NCBI RefSeq assembly: GCF_024138395.1
Contig: NZ_JAMYDU010000004.1
Span: 62,001-126,000, forward strand
DNA: 64,000 nucleotides
Source: Pseudomonas mandelii
GTDB lineage: Bacteria > Pseudomonadota > Gammaproteobacteria > Pseudomonadales > Pseudomonadaceae
Direction of reading: 5' to 3'
The notes beneath the pieces are model-generated. The model did no database searches and had not been told where the DNA came from. It saw nothing but the letters and a program-made list of their open reading frames with translations. Made by a program: the position numbers and the translations under genes. Shown piece after piece: positions 25,880 to 34,293 of the stretch (position 1 is the stretch's first letter; the number at the start of each line of letters is the position of its first letter).

Positions 25880-27069
25880 TGTTCGATCATCGTTATGAGA
25901 AAGACGTAGCCATCACCGGCATCGGCCAATCGGAAGTCGGACGACCCTCTCACAAGTCAGCGATGCGCCTGACCCTGGATGCCTGCCTCGAAGCGATTGC
26001 CGACGCTGGCCTGCAACGCAGCGACATCGACGGTGTGGCCTGCTGGCCGGGTGACAACAACAATGGCGACCCGTTTTCACCGGTCGGACCCAGCGCGCTG
26101 AAGAGCGCCCTTGGGCTCAACGTCAACTGGTTCGGCGGCGGTTACGAAGGGCCCGGCCCGCTCACCGGTGTGATCAACGGTGCCATGGCGATTGCGGCGG
26201 GCCTGTGTAATCACGTACTGGTGTTTCGCACTATCACCGAAGCGTCGGCTCGCATGATCAACAAACAAGCGGGCGCTCTCACCAACAAAACTCAAGGTCG
26301 CGACAGCAGCTACGCCTGGCAGTGGTTTACGCCGTTCAATGTGCAATCGGGCATCAACCTGATGGCGTTGTATGCCCAACGTCACTTCCATGAATACGGC
26401 ACCCGACCGGAGCAACTGGCGCAAATAGCCCTGACGTGTCGCCAGAACGCCATGCGCAATCCCAAAGCGCTGTACCGCACGCCCATGAGCATGGACGACT
26501 ACATGGCGTCGCGGATGATTTCCTCCCCTCTGCGCATGTTCGACTGCGACGTGCATTGCGATGCATCCACCGCCATCATCCTGTCGCGTCGTGATATCGC
26601 TCGGGACCTGCCGAACACACCGATCCGCATCGAGGCCATGGGCGCGGCGTTGAACCAGCCATGGTCGTGGGATCAGATCTCCCTGACCAAGATGGCCGCC
26701 TTCGATGTCGGCCAGATGATGTGGGCACGCACCGACTACACCCCGCAGGACGTCGAATCTGCACAGCTGTATGACGGATTTTCGATTTTGACCCTGATCT
26801 GGCTGGAAGCCCTGGGCCTGTGCCCGACCGGGGAAAGTGGTGCGTTTGTCGAGGGTGGCACGCGCATCGCCCTGGAGGGCAGCTTGCCAATCAATACCAA
26901 TGGCGGGCAACTGTCTGGCGGGCGCACCCACGGCCTGGGTTACGTGCATGAAGCCTGCCTGCAACTGTGGGGCCGTGCCGAAGGCCGACAAATCCGCGAA
27001 CACCGCGTCAGTACGGTGGCCGCAGGTGGCGGCCCGCTGGGGGGTAGCCTGCTGCTGGTACGCGAGTAA
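25879..27069 (+). CDS. ditF: Thiolase-like/SCP-x type lipid-transfer protein
   Basis: A 396-residue thiolase-superfamily protein (MFDHRYEKDVAITGIGQSEV at the start, GGQLSGGRTHGLGYVHEACL near the end). The classical nucleophilic Cys motif is absent. Instead it has the features of Ltp2-like aldolases, including an acid-Tyr segment DYTPQDVESAQLYDGFS. With the coupled DUF35 protein it probably makes an acyl-CoA retro-aldolase or thiolase complex. BKME-9 ditF was described as SCP-x thiolase-like, next to ditR as here. The ATG at 25879 overlaps the preceding stop; the gene ends 9 bp from the convergent regulator gene. Confidence 0.83.
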   Translation: MFDHRYEKDVAITGIGQSEVGRPSHKSAMRLTLDACLEAIADAGLQRSDIDGVACWPGDNNNGDPFSPVGPSALKSALGLNVNWFGGGYEGPGPLTGVINGAMAIAAGLCNHVLVFRTITEASARMINKQAGALTNKTQGRDSSYAWQWFTPFNVQSGINLMALYAQRHFHEYGTRPEQLAQIALTCRQNAMRNPKALYRTPMSMDDYMASRMISSPLRMFDCDVHCDASTAIILSRRDIARDLPNTPIRIEAMGAALNQPWSWDQISLTKMAAFDVGQMMWARTDYTPQDVESAQLYDGFSILTLIWLEALGLCPTGESGAFVEGGTRIALEGSLPINTNGGQLSGGRTHGLGYVHEACLQLWGRAEGRQIREHRVSTVAAGGGPLGGSLLLVRE

Positions 27070-27078
27070 CCGCGAGTC

Positions 27079-27864
27079 TCAGTAGAGAACGCCAGCCACT
27101 TCGTTACAGAACTCGATCAGCGCCTTGCCCAGTTCGGCAAGGCCCTCTTCATCCCGTTGTCCACGGAACATCACCGCTGAAACGGTGAAGTCGATGCTGT
27201 TGGTAGGTGAGTAGACCGGCGCCGCAATGGCAAGGATCCCCCCCGAGAAATGTCCGTCGTCCACTGCCCAACCCCGCTCGGCAGCCTGTCTCACTTCCTC
27301 ACGGTAAACCTCCAGCGACAGAGGTTGAGCCCAGCGAATGGTCTCAAAACTGCTCTGTACCTCAGGGTCGTCGAGGTCGATCTGCGTGGCGAACAAACGC
27401 CCACTGGCGCCCATCAGAATCGGCAGGCGCTGACCTTCGGCCATATCGATGCGCACATCGGTCGGGCTGGCAGCGGAGCTGACAATGACGATGCGGTCAG
27501 GGCTCATTTTGCGCCACAGGGTAATGGTCACCCGCAGGCGTGCAGCCAGGTTCTGCAACAGGGGTTTGGCCATCTGTACGCGGTGGCCCTGGGTGACCAA
27601 CTGTTCGACTAAACGCGCCAGCCCCAGGCCCACGGAGTAACGCTTGGACATGGCGCTGAAGTCGACCACCTCCTCTTGCACCAGGGTGCGCAGGATATTG
27701 AAGCAGGTGCTGGGGTTGATCTTCAGTTGCCGGGCGATGTCCACCGAACGTTCCGGTGTACCCACCTGGCTGAGGTAGCGCAGGATGCGTATGGCGTTGG
27801 AAACGGGCTTGACGATGGTTGCGCCGGCCGATTTGGTGCTGTCGTTGACGTCAGTGAAGTCCAT
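27079..27864 (-). CDS. ditR: IclR-family transcriptional regulator
   Basis: A 261-residue regulator. The winged helix-turn-helix is at about residues 25-75 (SVDIARQLKINPSTCFNILR). The C-terminal IclR effector domain includes PDRIVIVSSA and ILMGASGRLFATQ. In BKME-9, DitR is an IclR-type, inducer-dependent activator of ditA3 but is not strictly needed for growth. It lies between ditF and the ditD-ditC-ditB-ditA3 stretch, as in that strain. An inverted repeat CATTCT-N6-AGAATG sits about 30 bp upstream of its ATG. Confidence 0.87.
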   Translation of the reverse strand: MDFTDVNDSTKSAGATIVKPVSNAIRILRYLSQVGTPERSVDIARQLKINPSTCFNILRTLVQEEVVDFSAMSKRYSVGLGLARLVEQLVTQGHRVQMAKPLLQNLAARLRVTITLWRKMSPDRIVIVSSAASPTDVRIDMAEGQRLPILMGASGRLFATQIDLDDPEVQSSFETIRWAQPLSLEVYREEVRQAAERGWAVDDGHFSGGILAIAAPVYSPTNSIDFTVSAVMFRGQRDEEGLAELGKALIEFCNEVAGVLY

Positions 27865-27892
27865 GCCCGTTCCAATAACTTTAAAGTGCCGG

Positions 27893-27910
27893 CATTCTAG
27901 CCTGAGAATG
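27893..27910. promoter_or_regulatory. Inverted repeat upstream of ditR
   Basis: CATTCT (27893-27898) and AGAATG (27905-27910) form a perfect 6-bp inverted repeat with a 6-bp spacer, 29 bp before the ditR ATG. IclR proteins often bind such short palindromes in their own promoter. It is a candidate site only. Confidence 0.35.
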
Positions 27911-28021
27911 AATAGCGACGTAAAAGTTTTATCTGGGAATTAGTCGATTGCAAAACGGCGTCGATGCCGCCCCCTTGCCCATCGTCATTGCTGCGCGTCT
28001 GCAACGGTCAAAAACAGGAGG

Positions 28022-28906
28022 TTACTTATCCAGCGGCTGGCCCAGGCGCCCATTCGCACGTGCGGGGCTGAGCTGGCGTGGCGCAGCAATGGTATTGCAC
28101 ATTCGGCCGATGCCTTCGATTTCAGCCTCGACCCGGTCACCCGGCCGCAAAAAGCGCCCGCTTTCCAGACCCACGCCGTGGGTGGAACCGGTAAACACCA
28201 GGTCGCCAGGACGCAGAGTGATGCGCGCATCCAGATAATTGAGCAGCTCATCCAGGGGAAAAATCATCTGCCGGGTATTGTCCTGCTGGCGCAGTTCATA
28301 GTTGACGCTCAGGCGCATATCCAGAGCCGGTTGCCCCGTTACTCCCAATTCGTCCGCCGTCACAATCCAGGGGCCTACCGGCGTGGTGCGGTCCATGGCT
28401 TTCTGGGTCAACAAGTCCAGGCGACCAATCTGCTTGCCGGCATCCCGAGCACTGATGTCATTGCCCACCGTGTACCCCAGCAGGCAATCGCTGGCATGGG
28501 GTTCATCCAGCAACGGTCGGCCCACCACTGCGACCAGCTCGACCTCGTAGTCAAGCTGGGTGGTCAGCGGTGAATAGTCGATTTCGTCATTGGCACCGAC
28601 CAACGCTGACTCAGGTTTCATGTAGGCCAGCGGGTGCGCCGGCGCATCACTGCCCAGGCGCTTGAGGTGGCTGAGGTAATTGAGGCCCACACCAAACACC
28701 CGACCGCCCGGTTCCAAAGGCGCGAGCAGGCGTGCAGCTGACAACGGCAACCACACGCCACCAAGATCCAGGGCGTCTGTCGCAAGATCAGTACGCAGCC
28801 CGGCCCAGTGGGAAAATGGCGCGTTAATCCGCCGCAAGCGATCAGTTTGCGCATCCAGCAACGCCCAGAACGACTGCCCGGCAACCTCGACCCGCGCCAG
28901 ACGCAT
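28022..28906 (-). CDS. ditD: Fumarylacetoacetate hydrolase family protein
   Basis: A 294-residue FAH enzyme, the third in the island and closely patterned on the one at 14718-15569: LDYEVELVAVVG, YTVGNDISARDAG and FTGSTHGVGLESG. It starts 1 bp after the stop of the extradiol dioxygenase (TGACATG), so it is coupled to ring cleavage. It is the natural candidate to act on the ring-opened product by C-C hydrolysis or isomerisation. Start 28906 is chosen from the family N-terminus MRLARVEVAG; upstream in-frame codons lie inside the dioxygenase gene. Confidence 0.84.
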   Translation of the reverse strand: MRLARVEVAGQSFWALLDAQTDRLRRINAPFSHWAGLRTDLATDALDLGGVWLPLSAARLLAPLEPGGRVFGVGLNYLSHLKRLGSDAPAHPLAYMKPESALVGANDEIDYSPLTTQLDYEVELVAVVGRPLLDEPHASDCLLGYTVGNDISARDAGKQIGRLDLLTQKAMDRTTPVGPWIVTADELGVTGQPALDMRLSVNYELRQQDNTRQMIFPLDELLNYLDARITLRPGDLVFTGSTHGVGLESGRFLRPGDRVEAEIEGIGRMCNTIAAPRQLSPARANGRLGQPLDK

Positions 28907-28907
28907 G

Positions 28908-29867
28908 TCAGCGCTTGGCCAGGTACGTCGGCAGGTACTCGGCGTCGAGCACTTCTTCCGGCGTCTTGACGCTGGCACCGAGAATCGGGCCAACCATTTC
29001 GTGGCCCCACAGGCTGAGTTTTTCCGGGTTCAACTCATAGGGATCGCCTTGCCATGGCTCGATTTCAGCAATGGTCTCGAAGGCAAAACCGGACGGATTG
29101 AAATGGTAGAACGACAGGTGCGGGTCCTGGGCATGTTGGCCGAGGGTCATCATCATCGGCAGCTCACGCTGACGCACGATGTCGTAGGTTTCACCGACAT
29201 CACGCACATTGCGCACAAAAAGCCCGACATGCTGCACGCCCATGCGTCCCGGCCCGTGGCCATACGCAATGTCATGGCTGGTGTGATGGTTGAGTTTGGA
29301 GCGGAAGAAACCGGTTCGCCCTTTGCCCGCACCCGCGCCATACCAACTGAAGCCCATGACGTTGAGCAGGAATTCTTCCAGTTCTGGGGTGTAGTCCGGG
29401 GTAATCAGCACCACATGCCCCGCTCCCCGTTCGTCAGCCAGGAAACCACTGTGTGGACGCCCTGGCTGGAAGGAGCGCGGCAGCCATTTTTGCCCGTAAA
29501 AAAGTTCGTGCTGATACCCCACAGGGTCGCGGAATCGCACCAATTCGCGCACACCGCGCTTTTCACACAATTGAGCATCGCCACGGCTGAAATCGACATT
29601 GGCCGCCGCCAGCTTCTTGATGCCATCCTCGAACGCCATGCGCCCCACCGCTTCCCAGCCGATGTAGGCAATTCGGTCGACCTTGCCTGGATGAAAAGCG
29701 AAGCGATGGCGTCGATCGTCGATTTTGAAGTACAGCGACTCCGGGTCACTCTCGGGATTCTTGCCGATACCAAAGCCCATCACCTGCGGGCCGTACTCAC
29801 GCCACGCCTCGAGATTGGGGGTTTCGAAGCCCATGTAACCGATACCGATGATGTCCACGTTATTCAC
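28908..29867 (-). CDS. ditC: Extradiol ring-cleavage dioxygenase (VOC superfamily)
   Basis: A 319-residue type I extradiol dioxygenase with two VOC domains. The Fe(II) ligands expected from the BphC/HsaC family are H151 (GAGHVVL), H213 (GVQHVGLFV) and E264 (FAFETIAE). SFYHFNPSGF, with the conserved Tyr, precedes the Glu, and NHHTSHDIA carries further active-site His. All are present, so it should be active on a catechol. In BKME-9 ditC is the extradiol dioxygenase of the abietane pathway, acting after DitA and the diol dehydrogenase. It is coupled to the FAH gene downstream. Confidence 0.88.
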   Translation of the reverse strand: MNNVDIIGIGYMGFETPNLEAWREYGPQVMGFGIGKNPESDPESLYFKIDDRRHRFAFHPGKVDRIAYIGWEAVGRMAFEDGIKKLAAANVDFSRGDAQLCEKRGVRELVRFRDPVGYQHELFYGQKWLPRSFQPGRPHSGFLADERGAGHVVLITPDYTPELEEFLLNVMGFSWYGAGAGKGRTGFFRSKLNHHTSHDIAYGHGPGRMGVQHVGLFVRNVRDVGETYDIVRQRELPMMMTLGQHAQDPHLSFYHFNPSGFAFETIAEIEPWQGDPYELNPEKLSLWGHEMVGPILGASVKTPEEVLDAEYLPTYLAKR

Positions 29868-29936
29868 CTTGTTATTGTTCGAGATGAGAGGGTGCCCGTA
29901 GCACCTGACTTGCCACCTGTCCTGACGCCGCGTGTG

Positions 29937-30695
29937 CTAGATCGCCAGTAATCCGCCGTCGATGACGAAGTCTGAACCGGTGATGAATGAAGCCTCATCC
30001 GAGGCGACAAAAACCGCCATGGCCACCACTTCCTCAGGCTCCCCGGGACGGTCCATCAATACGCCGTCCAGCAGCATGGCGCGAATTTTGGGGTCTTCCA
30101 GAAACGGCCGGGTACCCGGTGTGGCGACAAATCCCGGGCTCAAGCTGACCGCACGGATGCCGAACGGGGCACCTTCCACAGCCAGCTGGCGAGTGAACGA
30201 CACCACTGCCCCCTTGGCTGCCGAGTGGGCGCTAATGCCGGCGACTTTTGAGCCGCCCCAGGCTGCGGTGGACGATACGTTGATGATCACCCCGCGCTGC
30301 TCGGCCAGGTGGTGCCAGGCATACTTGGTGGTATAGAACAGCAGGTCGATTTCATTGCGCATGGTGTACTGCCAATCTTCGATCGACAGCTCGCTGACCA
30401 GCCCGAAACGGGCGGCGGAAGCATTGTTGTAGAGGATATCGATGCGCCCATGCTCGGCGACGGCGGCATCGATCCAGGCTTTTGCCTGTTCATGATCACC
30501 CAGGTCCACAGGTGCCGAGCCATACAGGGTAAAACCCTCGGCCCGCATCAAGGCTGCAGTCTCCTCGTGGCCTTCGGCGACAAAGTCGCAACCGACCACA
30601 ATCGCTCCTTCGCGGGCAAAGCGCAGTGCTGCTGCCCGACCCTGGCCACCGCCGGTACCGGTGATCAGCGCGACTTTGTTTTGTAAACGTCCCAT
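29937..30695 (-). CDS. ditB: Short-chain dehydrogenase, His at the catalytic Tyr position
   Basis: A 252-residue SDR, placed to oxidise the DitA cis-diol to the catechol cleaved by DitC. The cofactor loop is ITGTGGGQGRAAALRFA and the NNAS motif is present. The active-site stretch reads ISAHSAAKGAVV, where the YxxxK Tyr is His (codon CAC) while the Lys is kept. This could be a natural variant or a loss of function. ATG 30695 has AGGGG upstream; a GTG two codons before is rejected. It lies between ditC and ditA3 as in BKME-9. Confidence 0.83.
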   Translation of the reverse strand: MGRLQNKVALITGTGGGQGRAAALRFAREGAIVVGCDFVAEGHEETAALMRAEGFTLYGSAPVDLGDHEQAKAWIDAAVAEHGRIDILYNNASAARFGLVSELSIEDWQYTMRNEIDLLFYTTKYAWHHLAEQRGVIINVSSTAAWGGSKVAGISAHSAAKGAVVSFTRQLAVEGAPFGIRAVSLSPGFVATPGTRPFLEDPKIRAMLLDGVLMDRPGEPEEVVAMAVFVASDEASFITGSDFVIDGGLLAI

Positions 30696-30748
30696 TAGCA
30701 CATCCCCTCACCTCTGTGGTTATCACGTTGCGGCAGATGCTCAGGCCA

Positions 30749-30985
30749 TCAAACGCCTTCGTCTTCCGAGGTGATGGGCTCGAGCCAGATGGCCTCCGCG
30801 GGACAGGCGGCGGCACCTTCACGGGCCTCCTCCTCCAATTCCGGCGGTACACGGGCGTCGTCGAAGTACACCAGGCCATCAGCATCAAGCTTGTACAGGC
30901 TGGGGCAAATCGCGGCACACAAACCATAACCACAGCAGCGGCTACGGTCGGCCACGGCTTTGAATTGCGCTTTTTCTGAACTCAT
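30749..30985 (-). CDS. ditA3: Single-cluster [3Fe-4S]/[4Fe-4S] ferredoxin
   Basis: A 78-residue ferredoxin. Cluster ligands follow C17-x2-Y20-x2-C23-x3-C27-P ... C61-P, so the second Cys of the usual [4Fe-4S] pattern is Tyr; an extra Cys (C18) sits beside the first. This is the pattern of P450-associated ferredoxins with a variable second ligand. The BKME-9 DitA dioxygenase is unusual in using a [3Fe-4S]- or [4Fe-4S]-type ferredoxin instead of a Rieske one, and this protein fits. It is the first gene of the ditA3-ditB-ditC-ditD run, with an operator copy 37 bp upstream. Confidence 0.88.
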   Translation of the reverse strand: MSSEKAQFKAVADRSRCCGYGLCAAICPSLYKLDADGLVYFDDARVPPELEEEAREGAAACPAEAIWLEPITSEDEGV

Positions 30986-31021
30986 TTTTTTCTCCTTATC
31001 AGGTTCAGCCTCAGCAAATTA

Positions 31022-31046
31022 TGAACACTTATTTATTTTATGTGCA
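31022..31046. promoter_or_regulatory. Island-wide operator-like palindrome, copy 6 (ditA3/ditE region)
   Basis: The left half TGAACA (31022-31027) and right half TGTGCA (31041-31046) flank a T-rich centre. It lies 37 bp upstream of ditA3 and about 300 bp from the divergent permease. The 359-bp gap (30986-31344) otherwise shows only AT-rich promoter-like sequence and no gene. Confidence 0.6.
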
Positions 31047-31344
31047 ATTAATTTTTAGCGCGGATATGCTGATACTCATCCGCTGTAGCAAAACACTGCT
31101 CTGGGATCCAAATGGCTAAAAACAGCGAGATGTAAACACGGCCAGATCCAGATTGATCCGAAGGTGAGCTCCACGCATGAAATTCGTTTGTCTATGAGTC
31201 AGATAGCTGTGCTGGACAAAGCGGAATTTCTGATTTTATTCTGAATGAAAAACCAGATTCTGTTCAAAGAATCTGCTGATGGTGGTCCACATCTCCACCT
31301 GTAGCAGTGTTTGGCTCAACAAAACCTATAAGGAAGCCAACCCT

Positions 31345-32607
31345 ATGCACCCGTCTAAAAACGAAACGGCAATCGATCTGCGCGAATTCCGACAGAGCTG
31401 GAAAATTCTCATTTTGTCCGTCGCCGGTGTTGCCATCAGCATCAACGCCGCCCTGCTCTATGGCTTCGGTACATTGGTCGTGCCGCTCGGCGATGCCTTT
31501 GGCTGGAGCAAAAGCGAGCTGCAGGCCTGCATCACCTTTCTGTTTGGCGGCGCCGTGGTGTCACTGCAACTGGTGGGTTGGTTCAACCTGCGCTATGGCA
31601 TGAAGCGGGTCACGGTCATTTCCCTGCTGTTGTTGTCACTCGGCTACCTGGCCACAACGCAACTGACCCAATCGATATGGTCGATGTACATCGCTTTTGC
31701 GTTGCTGCCTATCGTCGGCATGGGCGCACTGGCGGTGACCTGGACGCAGCTGTTAAGCCTCTGGTTCGACCGCAATCGTGGCCTGGCGCTGGCCATTGGT
31801 CTGTCCGGTACTGGCGTCACCGCCGCCACCATTCCCCGCCTGATGGCGTGGGGCATTGAACAATGGGATTGGCGCGCGGCCTTCGTAATTCTCGCACTGC
31901 TCAATCTGTTGGTTCTGCTGCCACTGATTCTGCTGTGGTTCAAGTTGCCCGCTACGGCGGGTAACCGTGACGACGGCAGTGCGCTGGAGCGATTGCCCGG
32001 CATGGGGTTTCGTGAAGGCATGGGCTCGCTGAAATTCTGGACCTGCAACCTGGCACTCAGTCTGGTGATTTCTTCGATTGTCGGCATGGTCACCAGCACC
32101 GTCCCCATGCTGCAAGCCAGAGGCTTGTCCGCTGCAGAGGCCGCCACCATTTTCAGTGGTTTCGGCATCTCGCTGATCTTCGGCCGCCTGTTGATCGGCT
32201 ACCTGCTCGATCGCCTGTGGCCACCGGCGGTGTCCGCGCTCAGCCTGGTGCTGCCCGCCGTTGGTTGTTTCATCTACCTGAGCCCCACCACAGAATTTGC
32301 GCCTCTGATGCTGGCTGCAGTGCTAGTCGGTTTTGGCGCCGGGGCAGAATTCGATATTGCCGCTTTCCTGATCGCCCGCTACTTCGGCTTGCGCGAATAC
32401 GGTCGTCTGTTTGGCGTCCATCAGGGGTTGAATACCGTGGCCTCGGCGCTGGCGCCACTGCTTTTCGCGTACATGCTGGCACGCACCGGTACGTACACCG
32501 CGATGCTGGTGTACAGCGCCGCCTGCTGCCTGATCGGCCCCCTGTTGTTACTGACCCTGGGGCGAGTTCCGCGCTTCAATGCGCAACCATTTCCCAGCCA
32601 ATCCTGA
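31345..32607 (+). CDS. ditE: MFS permease
   Basis: A 420-residue, 12-segment MFS protein of the oxalate/formate or monocarboxylate type. The opening FRQSWKILILSVAGVAISIN leads into TM1, and FGLREYGRLFGVHQ is the second-half signature. The start at 31345 has AAGGAAG 8 bp upstream. In BKME-9 a permease gene (ditE) lies beside ditA3, as here. It probably imports resin acids or exports an acid intermediate. A paralogue with the same opening pattern is at 35557-36858. It is followed 26 bp later by the 2Fe-2S ferredoxin, so they may be cotranscribed. Confidence 0.83.
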   Translation: MHPSKNETAIDLREFRQSWKILILSVAGVAISINAALLYGFGTLVVPLGDAFGWSKSELQACITFLFGGAVVSLQLVGWFNLRYGMKRVTVISLLLLSLGYLATTQLTQSIWSMYIAFALLPIVGMGALAVTWTQLLSLWFDRNRGLALAIGLSGTGVTAATIPRLMAWGIEQWDWRAAFVILALLNLLVLLPLILLWFKLPATAGNRDDGSALERLPGMGFREGMGSLKFWTCNLALSLVISSIVGMVTSTVPMLQARGLSAAEAATIFSGFGISLIFGRLLIGYLLDRLWPPAVSALSLVLPAVGCFIYLSPTTEFAPLMLAAVLVGFGAGAEFDIAAFLIARYFGLREYGRLFGVHQGLNTVASALAPLLFAYMLARTGTYTAMLVYSAACCLIGPLLLLTLGRVPRFNAQPFPSQS

Positions 32608-32633
32608 GCCCCCAACAAGAACCGGAGCAGAAC

Positions 32634-32954
32634 ATGCCCACATTGACGTTTATCGAACACAACGGCACCACCCATCAGGTCAAAGGCGACATCGGTCAAT
32701 CGGTGATGCAAGCCGCTACCTTCGCCTCGGTGCCAGGCATTCCTGCCGACTGCGGTGGCGCATGCAGTTGCGCCACTTGCCATACCTACGTGGACGAGGC
32801 CTGGTTGAGCAAAGTGCAAGCGCCGGAAGGCATGGAAAACGACATGCTCGAATACGCCTTCGAACGCCGTGACAACAGCCGCTTGAGCTGTCAGTTGATC
32901 ATCAGCCAAGAGATGGACGGCATGGTTCTGCACCTGCCGTCGTCGCAATTCTGA
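32634..32954 (+). CDS. [2Fe-2S] ferredoxin, putidaredoxin type
   Basis: A 106-residue adrenodoxin/putidaredoxin-like ferredoxin. Cluster ligands are C40-x5-C46-x2-C49 and C86, the classical spacing; C44 is an extra Cys inside the loop. It is followed 20 bp later by a ferredoxin reductase, making a typical class I P450 electron chain. The island holds two P450s and no other reductase, so this pair probably serves both, and the reductase may also feed DitA3. A ribosome site GGAGCAG precedes the ATG at 32634. Confidence 0.88.
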   Translation: MPTLTFIEHNGTTHQVKGDIGQSVMQAATFASVPGIPADCGGACSCATCHTYVDEAWLSKVQAPEGMENDMLEYAFERRDNSRLSCQLIISQEMDGMVLHLPSSQF

Positions 32955-32974
32955 ATGCGCTTGAAGGAGCTCTC

Positions 32975-34210
32975 ATGACCCTCGCCTCAGTCGTTATCGT
33001 CGGTGCTGGCCAGGCCGGCTTTCAGGTCGCTGCCTCCCTGCGTCAGGAAGGCTATGACGGGCGCATTACCCTGATCGGTGATGAGCCGGGCCTGCCCTAC
33101 CAGCGACCGCCGTTGTCCAAGGCCTATCTGCTCGGCAAGATCCAGGCGACCAATCTGCTGTTTCGCCCTGCGGATTTTTACACCACCCAGCGCATTGAAC
33201 TGCTACATGACCAGGCGAGCGCAATTGACCGCCTGAACCGACGCGTGATTTTGGCCTCGGGTGCTGCTGTCAGTTACGACCATCTGGTGCTGGCCACCGG
33301 TGCACACAACCGACCACTGCCGGTTCCCGGCGCAGAGTTGCCGCAAGTGTTCGGTATCAAAACCAAAGCCGATGCCGATGCCCTGGCGCCGCTCGCTAAA
33401 GCAGCGCGCAACGTGGTGGTGATCGGTGCCGGGTTTATCGGCCTCGAGTTCGCGGCGGTGGCCGCTGCTTTGGGGGCTAACGTGCACGTACTGGAGCTGG
33501 GCGAGCGCCCCATGGCCCGTGCCGTGTCGCGGGAGATGTCCGAGTTGTTTCGCCAGGCCCATGAAGCCTGGGGCGTGCATTTTGACTTCCGCCAGGGCTT
33601 GAGCCGCATCGATGGCGACAACGGCAAGGTGTGCGCGGTGCAAACCGGTGACGGACGTGCTCTGCCCGCTGACCTGGTGGTATTTGGTATCGGTGTGATC
33701 CCTAATGCGCAACTGGCGACTGAAGCGGGTCTGGACATCGAGAACGGCATCAAGGTAGACGCCAGTCTGCTGACCTCTGACCCGCAAATTTCCGCATTGG
33801 GCGACGTCGCCAGTTTCCCCTGCCTGCAAAACGATGAACAGCATACCCGCCTCGAGTCGGTGCAGAACGCCATTGACCAGGCCCGCGCAGTGGCCGCGCG
33901 ATTGATGGGCAAGCCGGCGCCTTACAGCGCCCTGCCCTGGTTCTGGACCGATCAAGGTGACTTGAAGTTGCAGATTGCCGGGCTCTCCAATGGCTATGAC
34001 AGCACCGTTGTCCTTGGTTCCGTCGAAGACAAACAAGTCTCTGTGCTGTGTTTCCGCCATGACCGCTTGGTGGCCGTAGAGTCCTGCAATCGCATGGGCG
34101 ATCACATGGCCGCGCGCAAGATTCTCGCCCGCGCGCCCAAGCTGACGGCAGTCGAAGCCGCCGCTGACGGTTTCGACCTGAAGGCCTGGGAAGCGGCCAA
34201 TCGCGACTGA
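32975..34210 (+). CDS. NAD(P)H-dependent ferredoxin reductase, putidaredoxin-reductase type
   Basis: A 411-residue FAD flavoprotein. The FAD-binding motif is VVIVGAGQAGFQVAASLR at residues 5-22, the NAD-binding motif is VVVIGAGFIGLEFAAV near residues 148-163, and the second FAD contact is SALGDVASFP. It transfers electrons from NADH to ferredoxins for P450s or ring-hydroxylating dioxygenases. It is the last gene of the permease-ferredoxin-reductase run, and a T-rich terminator follows within 60 bp. Confidence 0.88.
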   Translation: MTLASVVIVGAGQAGFQVAASLRQEGYDGRITLIGDEPGLPYQRPPLSKAYLLGKIQATNLLFRPADFYTTQRIELLHDQASAIDRLNRRVILASGAAVSYDHLVLATGAHNRPLPVPGAELPQVFGIKTKADADALAPLAKAARNVVVIGAGFIGLEFAAVAAALGANVHVLELGERPMARAVSREMSELFRQAHEAWGVHFDFRQGLSRIDGDNGKVCAVQTGDGRALPADLVVFGIGVIPNAQLATEAGLDIENGIKVDASLLTSDPQISALGDVASFPCLQNDEQHTRLESVQNAIDQARAVAARLMGKPAPYSALPWFWTDQGDLKLQIAGLSNGYDSTVVLGSVEDKQVSVLCFRHDRLVAVESCNRMGDHMAARKILARAPKLTAVEAAADGFDLKAWEAANRD

Positions 34211-34235
34211 GCACCGCACAGACCTGTAAACCCGC

Positions 34236-34271
34236 AGCCGCGCCCGCCTCAGAGCTGACGCGGCTTTTTTT
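34236..34271 (+). terminator. Intrinsic terminator after the ferredoxin reductase
   Basis: Arms AGCCGCG (34236-34242) and CGCGGCT (34259-34265) enclose a 16-base loop and are followed by six further Ts. It ends the permease-ferredoxin-reductase transcript. It also supports starting the next gene at 34294 instead of at an upstream ATG that would overlap it. Confidence 0.7.
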
Positions 34272-34293
34272 GCACAACGACTGGAGCGATGCA

